In this document: piece by piece, positions 18,301-26,546 of the stretch
How the letters are laid out: each line of letters starts with the position of its first letter
Numbering within the stretch: position 1 is the stretch's first letter
Source of the DNA: Cellulomonas alba
GTDB taxonomy: Bacteria > Actinomycetota > Actinomycetes > Actinomycetales > Cellulomonadaceae
Length of the DNA: 64,000 nt
Reading direction: 5' to 3'
NCBI RefSeq assembly: GCF_030362835.1
Contig: NZ_JAUCGQ010000001.1
Location: forward strand, 2,211,461-2,275,460
The notes under the pieces: model-generated
What the model was told of the DNA's origin: nothing
Databases searched by the model: none
Seen by the model: only the letters and a program-made list of their open reading frames with translations
Program-made: the position numbers and the translations under genes

Positions 18301-19005
18301 CAGGTCCGCGTACCAGTCGTAGAACGACGTCATGACGCCGCCGATGAGCTGCATGAACCGCGTGCCGACGGCGTGCGACACGATCGACATCGCCGGGATC
18401 GGCGAGAATCCCGCGCAGCGGTCCGGCCCGTAGGTCTTGATCGTGTGCACGTGCGCCGCGGCGACGATCTCGGTGGCCTCGTCCCAGCTGACGCGGACGA
18501 GCCCGCCCTTGCCGCGCGCCTGCTGGAACCGCCGGCGCTTGGCGGGGTCACCGACGACGTCCGCCCAGGCCAGCACCGGGTCCTTCAGGCGGCCCTTGGC
18601 CTCGCGGTACAGCTCGAGCAGCACGCCGCGCGCGTAGGGGTAGCGCACGCGCGTCGGCGAGTACGTGTACCAGCTGAACGCCGCGCCGCGCGGGCAGCCG
18701 CGGGGCTCGTAGTCGGGGCGGTCCGGCCCTGGCGACGGGTAGTCCGTCTGCTGGGCCTCCCACGTGATGATGCCGTCCTTGACGTACACCTTCCATGAGC
18801 ACGAGCCCGTGCAGTTCACGCCGTGCGTCGAGCGGACGACCTTGTCGTGCCGCCAGCGGTCCCGATAGAACACGTCCCCCTGACGGCCGCCCTCGCGGAA
18901 CACCGCGCGGCCGTCGGCCGTCTCGTCCCACCGCGTGAAGAACCGACCTGTGCGCAGCAACGCGTCGGAGGCTGGACCGTCGAGCCGAGGGACCGCATCG
19001 TCCAT
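15304..19005 (-). CDS. narG: Respiratory nitrate reductase alpha subunit (molybdenum catalytic subunit)
   Basis: 1233 residues, full length. The N-terminal FS0 cluster motif HGVNCTGSCSW (His61, Cys65, Cys69) uses histidine as a ligand, as in NarG. SFYDWYADLPVASPQMF and VMWGSNVPVTRTPDAHW match the Mo-bis-MGD pocket region. The enzyme reduces nitrate to nitrite at the inner face of the membrane with electrons from NarH. It is first in the operon narGHJIK. The 55 bases upstream show no clear FNR-type site, so regulation is not visible here. Confidence 0.97.
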   Translation of the reverse strand: MDDAVPRLDGPASDALLRTGRFFTRWDETADGRAVFREGGRQGDVFYRDRWRHDKVVRSTHGVNCTGSCSWKVYVKDGIITWEAQQTDYPSPGPDRPDYEPRGCPRGAAFSWYTYSPTRVRYPYARGVLLELYREAKGRLKDPVLAWADVVGDPAKRRRFQQARGKGGLVRVSWDEATEIVAAAHVHTIKTYGPDRCAGFSPIPAMSIVSHAVGTRFMQLIGGVMTSFYDWYADLPVASPQMFGDQTDVPESGDWWDATYLVMWGSNVPVTRTPDAHWMAEVRYRGTKVVTVSPDYADNTKFADEWLPAQAGTDAALAMAMGHVILKEYFVDREVPFFRDYVRQYTDLPFLVRLKERDGAYVPGRFLRASDLGPTPGAADAVRGAESEGAQWKTVLLDEATGAPVVPNGSLGFRYTDSGEGLWNLDLDGVTPALSVRDAVGARGAESTDSATVLLPSFDSPDGEGRVLRRGVPVRRLGDHLVTTVYDLTLAQYGVERDGLLGEWPAGYDDAETPYTPAWQEAITSVPAAAATRIAREFATNAEQSNGRSMVIMGAGICQWFHGDATYRAILALLAFTGCFGRNGGGWAHYVGQEKCRPLTGWISLANALDWSRPPRTQPGTSYWYMHTDQWRFDGYRADALASPLAEGHLAGMHTADTIAESAKRGWMPFYPQFDRNPLDLADEALAASAAGDAADAAAHIRGRLADGDLRFAVDDVDAPENWPRTLVLWRANLLGSSAKGDEYFLKYLLGTHSNVTAEEPDIETSQVRRRDEVPEGKLDLLVSADFRMTSTTMLSDVVLPAATWYEKHDLSSTDMHPFVHAFSPAIDPPWEARSDFDAFHAVARKFSDQARTHLGVRHDLVSVALSHDTPGEAPADPDRTGPVYQVVERDYTAIADKLATIGPLADKLGFTVKGLTFDVRHEVDRLARLNGVMLGGAGDGRPAIDTDVKLAEAILTLSGTTNGELAVQGFETLERRVGKKLSDLAEGSEEKRITFADTQARPVPVITSPEWSGSETGGRRYAPFTVNVERLKPWHTLTGRMHVFLDQDWLQDLGEALPIYRPPLDLHRLLGEPQLGPDGAKQVTVRYLTPHSKWSIHSEYQDNLLMLSLSRGGPVCWMSPQDADAIGARDNDWIECSNANGIIVVRACVSHRMPEGVVFVYHAQERTIDVPKTERTGRRGGIHNSVTRLLVKPTHLVGGYAQLSYTFNYLGPTGNQRDMVTTIRRRSQEVEY

Positions 19006-19060
19006 GCCTCCGACCGTAGTGAGGCGGCCCCCCGGCGACGCAAGCGTCTGCCGTGGAAAA

Positions 19061-20104
19061 TCAGTGCACCGCGTTGATCTTCGCGCGGGTCAGCGGGCCC
19101 ATCCGGCCGACCTGCGGCAGGCCGTGCTCCTTCTGGAACGCCTTGACGGCCTTCGTGGTCTCCTTGCCAAACACCCCGTCGAGCGCGAGCTTGTGGCCCG
19201 CCCAGCTGAGCCGACCCTGCAGGAAGACGACGGCGTCGCCCTCGTCACCGGGGTCGAGGTCCGCCGTCAGCAACGGCGCGATGAGCTTGCCGTTGAGGTC
19301 CAGCGAGTAGCCCAGGTACGGCTGGTGCCACACGGAGGTGATCGTGTCGACGGGCACGTTCGAGATCTTGCCCGTGCCGCTGTTCGTCGAGCGGACGATG
19401 CCGTTGCCCAGCGACGGCGCGATGTGACCGAAGCCGTTCTTCGACGGCGTGAAGAACGCGGGGACGCCGGCCGGCGGGTGGGACTTGCGGGTCACCTTGA
19501 GCTCCGCGCCCTTCCACGCCTTGAACGCCGTGCCGAACTTGGCCGGGCAGCCGAACACGCGGCGGGTGTAGCCCAGGCAGAGGCCCGCGAAGCCCTTCTT
19601 CAGGGCGAGCATCGCGGCGATCATCATCGTCCGCGGTGGTGAGTCGTGGTGGTGCGGCTGGCCGGGGTCGGCGGGCATCGGCGGCGGCGGGAACGCGCCT
19701 TCGTCGCCCGGGAAGCCGTCGCCCGGGAAGCCGTCTCCGGGGAAACCCTCGTCGCCGGGTGCGCCGACGCCCGGGAAGCCGGGGCCGGGGATCTCGTCGC
19801 GGCCCGGGAACGGCAGGAACGTGGGCAGGTCCGGCGCGACGACGTCGTCGTCGGCGTCCTGGTCCTCCTGCTCGTCGCCGCCGGGAGGCGCCTCGGCCTC
19901 GTCGGGCTCCGCGAGCACGGACGCGAGCATGAAGTCGTCGTCGGTGTCGGCGGTCGGGTCGGGCGCGGGCTCGTCGAGGTCGGGCGGGACGATGCCGGGA
20001 TCACCCGTTCCGGGTGCGTCGATGCCGAGCTCGTCGATGCCCGGGCCGTCCGCCGGCGGGACCGTCGGGGCGGGGACGGTGGTGGGGTCGTTCTGGTCGG
20101 TCAC
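19061..20104 (-). CDS. Endolysin-like peptidoglycan-binding protein with FPGDG repeats
   Basis: 347 residues in three parts. Residues 1-150 are acidic and Pro/Gly-rich, including three tandem FPGDG/FPGDE units with collagen-like G-x-x spacing. The middle has LCLGYTRRVFGCPAKFGTAF, PPAGVPAFFTPSKNGFGHIA and WHQPYLGYSLDLNG, which resembles the cysteine/His domain of actinophage endolysins (CHAP/NlpC-like). The C-terminus is a peptidoglycan-binding type 1 domain (EGDAVVFLQGRLSWAG to GPLTRAKINAV). No signal peptide is seen; residues 162-176 are only weakly hydrophobic. Function is probably wall-related. It lies 55 bases upstream of narG on the same strand, with no obvious link. Confidence 0.75.
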   Translation of the reverse strand: MTDQNDPTTVPAPTVPPADGPGIDELGIDAPGTGDPGIVPPDLDEPAPDPTADTDDDFMLASVLAEPDEAEAPPGGDEQEDQDADDDVVAPDLPTFLPFPGRDEIPGPGFPGVGAPGDEGFPGDGFPGDGFPGDEGAFPPPPMPADPGQPHHHDSPPRTMMIAAMLALKKGFAGLCLGYTRRVFGCPAKFGTAFKAWKGAELKVTRKSHPPAGVPAFFTPSKNGFGHIAPSLGNGIVRSTNSGTGKISNVPVDTITSVWHQPYLGYSLDLNGKLIAPLLTADLDPGDEGDAVVFLQGRLSWAGHKLALDGVFGKETTKAVKAFQKEHGLPQVGRMGPLTRAKINAVH

Positions 20105-20226
20105 GGGTCTCGCCTCCCTGCTGGGGGCGGCACCGGCGGCATCGTCGGTGCCGGCTGTTGACGAGGAGGAGCGCGCGCGACGCCGCGGGATACCGGCGTG
20201 TCGGTGGTGTACGTCAGGCTGGGCGC

Positions 20227-20526
20227 GTGGCCTTCGAGTTCGACGCGACGCTGCGGCCGTGGGACGTCCGGCGGCACGACAGCTGGGTGTTCGTCGACCT
20301 GCCCGAGCCGACGTCCGACGAGATCGCTGACCTGGTCGAGGGCCGGACGCGCGGGTTCGGGTCGGTGCGCGTCGACGTCGCGATCGGCACCACGCGGTGG
20401 CGGACCTCGATCTTCCCCGGCGCCGCCTGCTACGTGCTCCCGGTCAAGAAGGCGGTACGCACGGCCGAGGGCGTCGCGGTGGGCGACGCGGTGCACGTCG
20501 TGCTGGACCTGGTGGACCTGACGTAA
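20227..20526 (+). CDS. DUF1905 domain protein
   Basis: 99 residues from GTG 20227. VAFEFDATLRPWDVRRHDSW, FVDLPEPTSDEIADL and RGFGSVRVDVAIGTTRWRTS followed by YVLPVKKAVRTAEG match DUF1905, a small beta-barrel domain of unknown role common in actinobacteria. It is divergent from the endolysin-like gene and is followed 52 bases later by the esterase gene. Confidence 0.85.
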   Translation: MAFEFDATLRPWDVRRHDSWVFVDLPEPTSDEIADLVEGRTRGFGSVRVDVAIGTTRWRTSIFPGAACYVLPVKKAVRTAEGVAVGDAVHVVLDLVDLT

Positions 20527-20578
20527 CGTCGGCAACGAGCCTCGACGACGAGGTCGCCCGACGGACGGAGGCTGGCGC

Positions 20579-21352
20579 GTGGCGCTGCTGACCTGCCACT
20601 TCTTCTCCGACGCGCTGGAGGTCAGCACCGCGATGACGGTGCTCCTGCCGCAGACCACGCACGAGCAGATCGGGCTCACGGGCGTCGCACCCGCCGATCC
20701 GCCTCCCGTGCTCTACCTGCTCCACGGCCTCTCCGACGACGAGACCATCTGGACGCGCCGCACCTCGATCGAGCGGTACGCGACCGAGAAGGGCCTCGCG
20801 GTCGTGATGCCCCGCGCGGGGCGCTCGTTCTACGCCGACGAACGGTACGGCGCGGCCTACTGGACGTTCCTCACCGAGGAGCTGCCGCGCGCCGTCGCGT
20901 CGTTCTTCCGCGTCTCGCAGCAGCGCTCCGACACGTTCGTCGCGGGCCTGTCGATGGGCGGGTACGGCGCGGTGAAGTGGGCGCTGCGGCACCCGGACCG
21001 GTTTGCCGCGGCCGCGTCGCTCTCGGGCACGCTCGACGTCGTGGGTGACACCGGCGTCGCGGCGCACGTCCCGCACGTGTGGGGCGGCCCGCCGCGACCG
21101 GGCTCCGACGACGACCTGCTGGCGCTTCTCGAGCGCGCGGACCTCGCGGAACTGCCGGCGCTGTACGTGGCGTGCGGGACGGGTGACGAGCTGATCGACG
21201 TGAACCGCCGGTTCGTCGGGAACGCCGTGCGCGCGGGGGTGGCGGTGCACTCCGACCTGGACCGGCCCGGCGACCACGACTGGGCGTACTGGGACGCGCG
21301 GATCCGGGACGTGCTCGCCTGGCTGCCGATCGGGGGCGTGCACCACGCGTGA
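20579..21352 (+). CDS. Esterase, tributyrin-esterase/S-formylglutathione hydrolase type
   Basis: 257 residues from GTG 20579, preceded by ACGGAGG. It has the alpha/beta hydrolase core with oxyanion region LYLLHGLSDDETIW, nucleophile elbow GLSMGGYGAVKWAL, and the late GDHDWAYWD that supplies the catalytic His. It is closest in layout to EstA-type tributyrin esterases and esterase D. It should cleave short-chain acyl esters in the cytoplasm. The natural substrate is unknown. Confidence 0.9.
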   Translation: MALLTCHFFSDALEVSTAMTVLLPQTTHEQIGLTGVAPADPPPVLYLLHGLSDDETIWTRRTSIERYATEKGLAVVMPRAGRSFYADERYGAAYWTFLTEELPRAVASFFRVSQQRSDTFVAGLSMGGYGAVKWALRHPDRFAAAASLSGTLDVVGDTGVAAHVPHVWGGPPRPGSDDDLLALLERADLAELPALYVACGTGDELIDVNRRFVGNAVRAGVAVHSDLDRPGDHDWAYWDARIRDVLAWLPIGGVHHA

Positions 21353-21390
21353 CCGCAGGGCGCGGGCTGCGCTCCGGGTAGCGTGCGCGC

Positions 21391-21681
21391 GTGCCGTCCT
21401 ACCGCGTGAGCGCCGCCGTCGGGCTGCTCCGGCCGGGGACGGCCGCGGCCGACGTGCTGCCCGAGGCGGTCGCGACCGCGCGCGAGCTCGTGACCGTCGA
21501 GGCGTTCGACGTCGCGGTCGTCCGCGGCGAGGCGCGCGTCACCGTCCGGTTCGAGGCCGGTGACGACGCCGCCGCGCGGCGCGCCGGCTGGGCCGTGCTC
21601 GCGCGGCTCGACGAGCTCGCCGAGATCCACGACCGCGCCGTGACGCGGCGGTTCGGCAGCCGCTGGTACCCGCTGCGCTGA
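21391..21681 (+). CDS. Small protein of unknown function
   Basis: 96 residues from GTG 21391, 38 bases after the esterase stop. It is predicted alpha/beta: a ferredoxin-like alternation of strands (SAAVGLLRPG, ARVTVRFEAG) and helices (LPEAVATARELV, AGWAVLARLDELA), ending RRFGSRWYPLR. I do not recognise the family. It converges with the next gene with 7 bases between stops. Confidence 0.6.
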   Translation: MPSYRVSAAVGLLRPGTAAADVLPEAVATARELVTVEAFDVAVVRGEARVTVRFEAGDDAAARRAGWAVLARLDELAEIHDRAVTRRFGSRWYPLR

Positions 21682-21688
21682 GCGACGG

Positions 21689-22855
21689 TCAGACGACCGG
21701 CGCGGACTGCCCGAGCAGCACGAGGTCGCCGACAGGCTCGGCGGCCTGGTCGTGCGCGTGCCGCCTGGCGGCCTCGGGCCCGGGCGCGTCGGGCCGCACG
21801 AAGCGGTGCCCGACGACCAGCCCGGCGCGGCCCGCGTCCGACGCCTCGGCCAGCACCGCGGCGTCGCCGTCGAGCTCCCCGACCCACGCGAGCGCCGCGC
21901 AGGGGGCACCCGAGCCGGCGAGCCAGCCGCGCGCGTCGTCGAGCGCGCCGCCGGGGAACCGCTCGACGTGCCAGCGGCCCGCACGCGGCACGACGGCGAG
22001 CGGCAGCGACTGCCCGCCCTCGACCACCGCCTCGAGTCCGTGCTCGAGAGCGCGCAGGACGAGGTCCTGGACCGCCGCGGACGGTGGCTCGGGAAGGTCG
22101 TCAGGGCGCGTCGGGCGGCGCGCGGGGACTGCGGTCGGCGTCGGCGTGGGCGCGGGTGCCAGGCCGGGGGCCGGCGCGGGCGCGGCGCCCGGGACCGGGG
22201 AGCCGGCGGATCCGCCGGCTCGGCTCGGCAGCCGGGTCGCGCCGGCGACGGTGGTCGGACCGGTCCAGGGCGCGGTGGGCTGGCCCGGTGCGTGGAGCGC
22301 CTCCACGGCTGCAGCCGGTGCCGGCGTCGCGGGGGGAGCGGTCGATGCGCTCTCGGAAGTCGCGGGGTCGGCGTCGATCGCCTCGCCGGCCGGCTGCGGA
22401 TGGGGCTGGGGCACCACGTGCGGCGCGCCGCCGAGGTGCACTGCGGCCGCGCGGACGTAGCCCGTGACCCACGCGGCGCGGCCCTCGACCCAGCGCGCGC
22501 GCAGGTCCTCGAAGGGCAGGACCACGGCCTGCCCGGTCGCGTCGACGACCGCGGGCCCGCTCGAGCCCTCGACGGTTCGCAGCACCCACGACGAGCCCGG
22601 GGCGCGCGCCACGAGCGCGTCGCCGAGCCCGACCGCGAGCGCCGCCACCATCCCGTCGGGGACAGTCGCGGACCCCGAGCGCGCCCAGCCTGCGCGCGAC
22701 GCGTCCACGAGCGCCTCCAGCGCGGCGGCGTCGTCGACGTCGGCCCCGCTCGACCGGAGCTGGGTGCGGAGCCAGTCGAGCCGCGTGAGCTCGGCGGCCG
22801 TCAGCGGTCGCAGTCCTGCGGCGAGGGCAGCGGACGACGACGCGGTGATGCTCAC
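21689..22855 (-). CDS. DUF3806-like protein with Pro/Ala-rich linker
   Basis: 388 residues from GTG 22855. The N-terminal about 130 residues (LDWLRTQLRSSGADVDDAAA, WVLRTVEGSSGPAVVDATG, WVEGRAAWVTGYV) look like DUF3806. A long low-complexity Pro/Ala linker (roughly residues 165-265) joins a C-terminal alpha/beta region with GQSLPLAVVPRAGRWHVERF and AALAWVGELDGDAAVLAEAS. No signal peptide or membrane helix is seen. A longer frame continuing upstream runs antisense over the M15 gene and is not used. Function unknown. Confidence 0.65.
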   Translation of the reverse strand: MSITASSSAALAAGLRPLTAAELTRLDWLRTQLRSSGADVDDAAALEALVDASRAGWARSGSATVPDGMVAALAVGLGDALVARAPGSSWVLRTVEGSSGPAVVDATGQAVVLPFEDLRARWVEGRAAWVTGYVRAAAVHLGGAPHVVPQPHPQPAGEAIDADPATSESASTAPPATPAPAAAVEALHAPGQPTAPWTGPTTVAGATRLPSRAGGSAGSPVPGAAPAPAPGLAPAPTPTPTAVPARRPTRPDDLPEPPSAAVQDLVLRALEHGLEAVVEGGQSLPLAVVPRAGRWHVERFPGGALDDARGWLAGSGAPCAALAWVGELDGDAAVLAEASDAGRAGLVVGHRFVRPDAPGPEAARRHAHDQAAEPVGDLVLLGQSAPVV

Positions 22856-23041
22856 GCGTGCGGCATCGGCGGCGCGCCGGGCGCGCTTGAGCCCGCGGCG
22901 GTCGGGTTCCGCCGGACGGGTGCACGTGCGTCTGGACGATGCCGACGAACCTCTCGGCTCGGGCGTCCGCCCGCGTCTCCGATCCCCGCGCGCCGCCGCG
23001 CCCGCGCCCTTCCGTGGGCCGCGTGCGTACTCTGGCGCGCG

Positions 23042-23857
23042 ATGCAGCCTCCAGCTCGAGCGCTCCGGCGGCGGTCGACCGGCGGACGGTCGCGCGGCCT
23101 CGGTGCCGCGCTCCTGGTGGTCGCCGCGCTCGCGGCGTCGGCGTGCGCGGGCCCGGCCTCGGGCGTCCCGCTGCGGCCGACGGCGACGGTCGTCGCCGAC
23201 GCGGCGCGCCCCAAGACGGCGCCGCCGATGCCGACCGCACCGGCGCCCCGGACGGTGACGCCGGCCACGGTCCCCGCCCCGGAGCCGCGCCCCACGGCGG
23301 CCGCGAAGCCCCGTCCGCGCCCCACGGGCACGCCGGCGACGAAGCCGCACCACACGCCGACCCCGTCGCCCACGACCGACAAGTGCGAGACGACGTACCA
23401 CGGGCCGCCGTTCTTCACGTCGTCGCCGACCGCCGGCGGCGACGGCTCCAACGGCGACATCCCCGCACGCATGATGACCGCCGTCCCGTGGGCCGTGGAC
23501 TCGCACGGCACCGGGTTCTGGCTGCTGACGAAGGCCGAGCGGGCGCTCGTCCGGCTCGACACCGCGTTCGAGGACCGCTTCGGCCACCACCTCGACATCG
23601 ACCTCGCGTACCGCGACCTCGCCACGCAGAAGGCGATGTACCAGGCGCTCGGGCCGTCGGTCGCCGCGAAGCCGGGCACGTCGAAGCACGGCACGGGGCT
23701 CGCGATCGACGTGCCGGAGTGGCCCTGCGAGTACGGCTGGGGGACGACGCAGCGCGCGTGGCTCGTCACGAACGGCCCGGCGTACGGATGGTCGTCGCCG
23801 TGGGGCATGGCGAAGTCGACAGACGCCGAGTACTGGCACTTCGAGTACGTCGGCTGA
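23042..23857 (+). CDS. Secreted M15-type D-Ala-D-Ala carboxypeptidase-like lipoprotein
   Basis: 271 residues. A basic N-terminus, hydrophobic segment and lipobox LAASAC point to a lipoprotein. A Pro/Thr/Lys-rich linker (residues 35-115) leads into a VanY-like M15 domain: DLAYRDLATQKAMYQ, the metal-binding HGTGLAIDVP (His and Asp) and the terminal EYWHFEYVG with the third His ligand. The zinc enzyme should trim D-Ala from peptidoglycan stems, or bind wall peptides if inactive. A second, longer M15 protein is at 61303. Confidence 0.88.
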   Translation: MQPPARALRRRSTGGRSRGLGAALLVVAALAASACAGPASGVPLRPTATVVADAARPKTAPPMPTAPAPRTVTPATVPAPEPRPTAAAKPRPRPTGTPATKPHHTPTPSPTTDKCETTYHGPPFFTSSPTAGGDGSNGDIPARMMTAVPWAVDSHGTGFWLLTKAERALVRLDTAFEDRFGHHLDIDLAYRDLATQKAMYQALGPSVAAKPGTSKHGTGLAIDVPEWPCEYGWGTTQRAWLVTNGPAYGWSSPWGMAKSTDAEYWHFEYVG

Positions 23858-23957
23858 CGCGCCGGCGCGAGACGGACGGACGCACCCCCGGGGGCGCGTC
23901 GTGACCCGCGGCCGAGCCGTCGGACGGACGGTCGACCGCCGCGCCCGGTCGTCGCCG

Positions 23958-25445
23958 TCAGACGGGCGGTCGCACGTCCGCGGCCCGGGTCGGGATCGTC
24001 ATCAGCGCGACGATTCCGCCCCCCGCCATCAGCCCGGCGCACGCGAGCATCGCGATCCGGTGCGCGGGCTCGAGCGTCGCGGCGTCCGTCATCGAGTCGC
24101 CCACGCCGGCCGCGACAGGCAGCACGGCGACCGCGAGGAGGCCGGCGACGCGCGCGACAGCGTTGTTCACACCGCTCGCGGCCCCGACGAGGTGGTCGGG
24201 CGCCGCGCCGAGCGCGGTGGTGGTCAGCGGCGCGACCGTCGCCGCCAGCCCGAGCCCGACGAGCACGACGCCGGGCAGCACCCGCGTCACGTAGGGCGCG
24301 TGCGGGCCGATCCCCGCGAGGAGCGCGACGCCGACCGAGCCGATCAGCGGCCCGGCGGTCATCGGCAGCCGTGGGCCGAGCCGCGCCCCGAGCGATCCCG
24401 CGGTGGGCGAGAGGCCGAGCAACAGCAGCGTCACCGGCAGCGGCGCGACACCGGCCGCGAGCGGCGAGTAGCCGGCGACCACCTGGAGCGTCACGACGAG
24501 GAAGAAGAATGTGCCCGAGAGTGCGGCGTAGACGAGCAGCGTCGCGCCGTTCGCGCCGGCGAACGGCCGCCACCGGAACAGAGCGGGCGGGAGCACGGGT
24601 GCCTTCGCGTGCGCCTCGACCACCACGAACGCGACCAGCGCGACGACGCCGACGGCGAGGGCCGCGACCGCCGGGCCGGGGTCGGAGCCGAGCGCCGTGA
24701 AGCCGTACGTCAGCCCGGCGAGCCCGACCGCGCCGAGGACGGTGCCCGTGACGTCGAGCTGGCGCGCGGCATCCGGGTCGCGGGTCTCGGGCACGGCGCG
24801 GAGGGTGACGACGAGCACCGCGACCGCGAGCGGCAGGTTGATCGCGAACACCCACCGCCAGCTCGCGACCCCGACGATCCAGCCGCCGATGAACGGCGCG
24901 AGCGCGCCCGAGAGCCCGGACATACCCGACCAGACGCCGATGGCGCGCCCGCGGTCGTCGGGCCCGAACGACGACTGGAGGATGGCGAGCGACCCGGGCG
25001 TGAGCAGCGCGCCACCGACGCCCTGGAGAGCGCGTGCCGCGATCAGCCAGCCGACGCCGGGTGCCAGCGTGCACGCGAGCGACGCCAGCGCGAACCACAC
25101 GGTGCCGACCAGGAACACGCGCCGACGACCGAGCCGGTCGCCCAGCGTGCCCCCGAGCAGCAGGAACGCCGCGAGCGTGAGCCCGTACCCGTTGACCGTC
25201 CACTGCAGGTCGGCCGTCGTGGCGCCGAGGTCCTCGGCGATGTGCGGCAGCGCGATGACGACGACGGTGCTGTCGACGAACACCAGCGCCGAGCCGAGCA
25301 CCGTCGCGAGCAGCACGAGCCGGCCCCGCGCCGAGCGATAGGTCACAGGCTCGGCAGCAGCCCGCACACCGCCGCTCGCCGGGCGCGGCTCGACGGGTCC
25401 CGCGGGTGGTGGTGTGCCCCGCCCGGGGTCAGCGGGGCCGGTCAC
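23958..25445 (-). CDS. MFS drug-resistance-type exporter (DHA2, 14 TM)
   Basis: 495 residues with about 14 hydrophobic segments. FVDSTVVVIALPHIAEDLG and the motif A region LGGTLGDRLGRRRVF are typical of EmrB/QacA exporters; RALQGVGGALLTPGSLAI is motif C-like for drug:H+ antiporters. The GTG start at 25445 overlaps the end of the LigD-like gene by 17 bases, so they may be co-transcribed, though functions seem unrelated. Substrate unknown. Confidence 0.9.
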   Translation of the reverse strand: MTGPADPGRGTPPPAGPVEPRPASGGVRAAAEPVTYRSARGRLVLLATVLGSALVFVDSTVVVIALPHIAEDLGATTADLQWTVNGYGLTLAAFLLLGGTLGDRLGRRRVFLVGTVWFALASLACTLAPGVGWLIAARALQGVGGALLTPGSLAILQSSFGPDDRGRAIGVWSGMSGLSGALAPFIGGWIVGVASWRWVFAINLPLAVAVLVVTLRAVPETRDPDAARQLDVTGTVLGAVGLAGLTYGFTALGSDPGPAVAALAVGVVALVAFVVVEAHAKAPVLPPALFRWRPFAGANGATLLVYAALSGTFFFLVVTLQVVAGYSPLAAGVAPLPVTLLLLGLSPTAGSLGARLGPRLPMTAGPLIGSVGVALLAGIGPHAPYVTRVLPGVVLVGLGLAATVAPLTTTALGAAPDHLVGAASGVNNAVARVAGLLAVAVLPVAAGVGDSMTDAATLEPAHRIAMLACAGLMAGGGIVALMTIPTRAADVRPPV

Positions 25446-26499
25446 GGTCCTTGCTCGGCTGCACGCGCTTCGGCTCGCCGGGCATCTTGGGGTACTCGGG
25501 CGGGTACGGCAGGTCGCCGGCGTCGTCGTCGGCCGCCTGCCGGTCGGCGAGCTCCAGCAGCGACTCGATCGAGAACCGCGGCGTCTCGTGCGCGGCGAGC
25601 GGGGCGAAGGGGTCGCCCACCGCGGCCACCCGCGCGGGCATGGTGAGCACGTCGAAGTCGTCCGGGCGGACGTCGGCGATCTCGTCCCAGGCGAGCGGGG
25701 CGGACACCGTCGCGCGCGGGTTGGCGCGGATCGAGTACGCGGACGCGATGGTGCGGTCGCGGGCCATCTGGTTGTAGTCGATAAAGATCTTCTGGCCGCG
25801 CTCCTCCTTCCACCACTTCATGGTGACGAGGTCCGGCAGGCGGCGTTCCAGCTCGCGGCCGAACGCGATCGTGGCGCGCCGCGCGTCGACGAACGACCAG
25901 CGCGGCTCGATCGGCACGAAGACGTGGATGCCGCGACCGCCCGACGTCTTCGGGTACCCCGTCAGGCCGTGCTCGCCCAGGAGCTCCCGCACGTGCGGCG
26001 CGACGCGGGCCGCGTCGGAGAAGTCGGTACCGGGCTGCGGGTCGAGGTCGATGCGCAGCTGGTCCGGCGCGTCGACGTCCGCGCTGGTCACCGGCCAGGG
26101 GTGGAACGTGATCGTGCCGAGGTTCGCGGCCCACGCGACGACCGCGAGCTCGCTCGGGGCGACCTCGTCCGCGGTGCGCCCCGACGGGAAACCGATCCGC
26201 GCCGTGCGCACGTAGTCGGGCGCGCCCTGCGGCACGCGCTTCTGGTAGAACGCGTCGCCGCTCGAGTCCTGCCGCGTCGCGAGCTTGGCGCCCTCGAAGA
26301 CCCCCGCGGGCCACCGCTCGAGCGTGGTGGGGCGGTCGAGCAGCGCGCCCAGCACACCGTCACCCATGGCCACGAAGTGCTCGACGACCTGCAGCTTGGT
26401 GATGCCGCGAGCCGGGAAGTAGACCTTGTCGGGGTTGGACACACGGACGGTGCGACCGCGCACGTCGAGCTCGACCGCGGGCACCTTCGACGGCGACAT
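25429..26499 (-). CDS. LigD-type polymerase domain protein (stand-alone PolDom)
   Basis: 356 residues, consisting only of the LigD/PrimPol-like polymerase domain with a charged tail. Visible: VSNPDKVYFPARGITKLQVV at the start, metal-binding IDLDPQPG, the nucleotide-binding loop KTSGGRGIHVFVPI and the late IFIDYNQMARDRTIASAY. Family members add nucleotides, often ribonucleotides, at broken ends during Ku-dependent end joining. No Ku, ligase or phosphoesterase domain is present in this window, so partners must lie elsewhere if the pathway is used. Confidence 0.92.
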   Translation of the reverse strand: MSPSKVPAVELDVRGRTVRVSNPDKVYFPARGITKLQVVEHFVAMGDGVLGALLDRPTTLERWPAGVFEGAKLATRQDSSGDAFYQKRVPQGAPDYVRTARIGFPSGRTADEVAPSELAVVAWAANLGTITFHPWPVTSADVDAPDQLRIDLDPQPGTDFSDAARVAPHVRELLGEHGLTGYPKTSGGRGIHVFVPIEPRWSFVDARRATIAFGRELERRLPDLVTMKWWKEERGQKIFIDYNQMARDRTIASAYSIRANPRATVSAPLAWDEIADVRPDDFDVLTMPARVAAVGDPFAPLAAHETPRFSIESLLELADRQAADDDAGDLPYPPEYPKMPGEPKRVQPSKDRDRPR

Positions 26500-26546
26500 G
26501 CGCCCAACCTAGGGCGGAGCACCGACACGCGCCCAGGGGCGGGCGG

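Noticed and set aside
15418..18798. A 1126-residue open frame on the plus strand opposite narG
   Set aside because: Its product is Arg/Val/Glu low-complexity with no domain, and the minus strand encodes full-length NarG with all motifs. It is a shadow caused by high GC at third codon positions.
19006..19060. FNR or Crp site upstream of narG
   Set aside because: No TTGAT-N4-ATCAA or TGTGA-N6-TCACA pattern is present in the gap.
22856..23839. Upstream extension of the DUF3806-like gene
   Set aside because: It would run antisense through the M15 lipoprotein gene, and the extra residues are Arg-rich shadow sequence.
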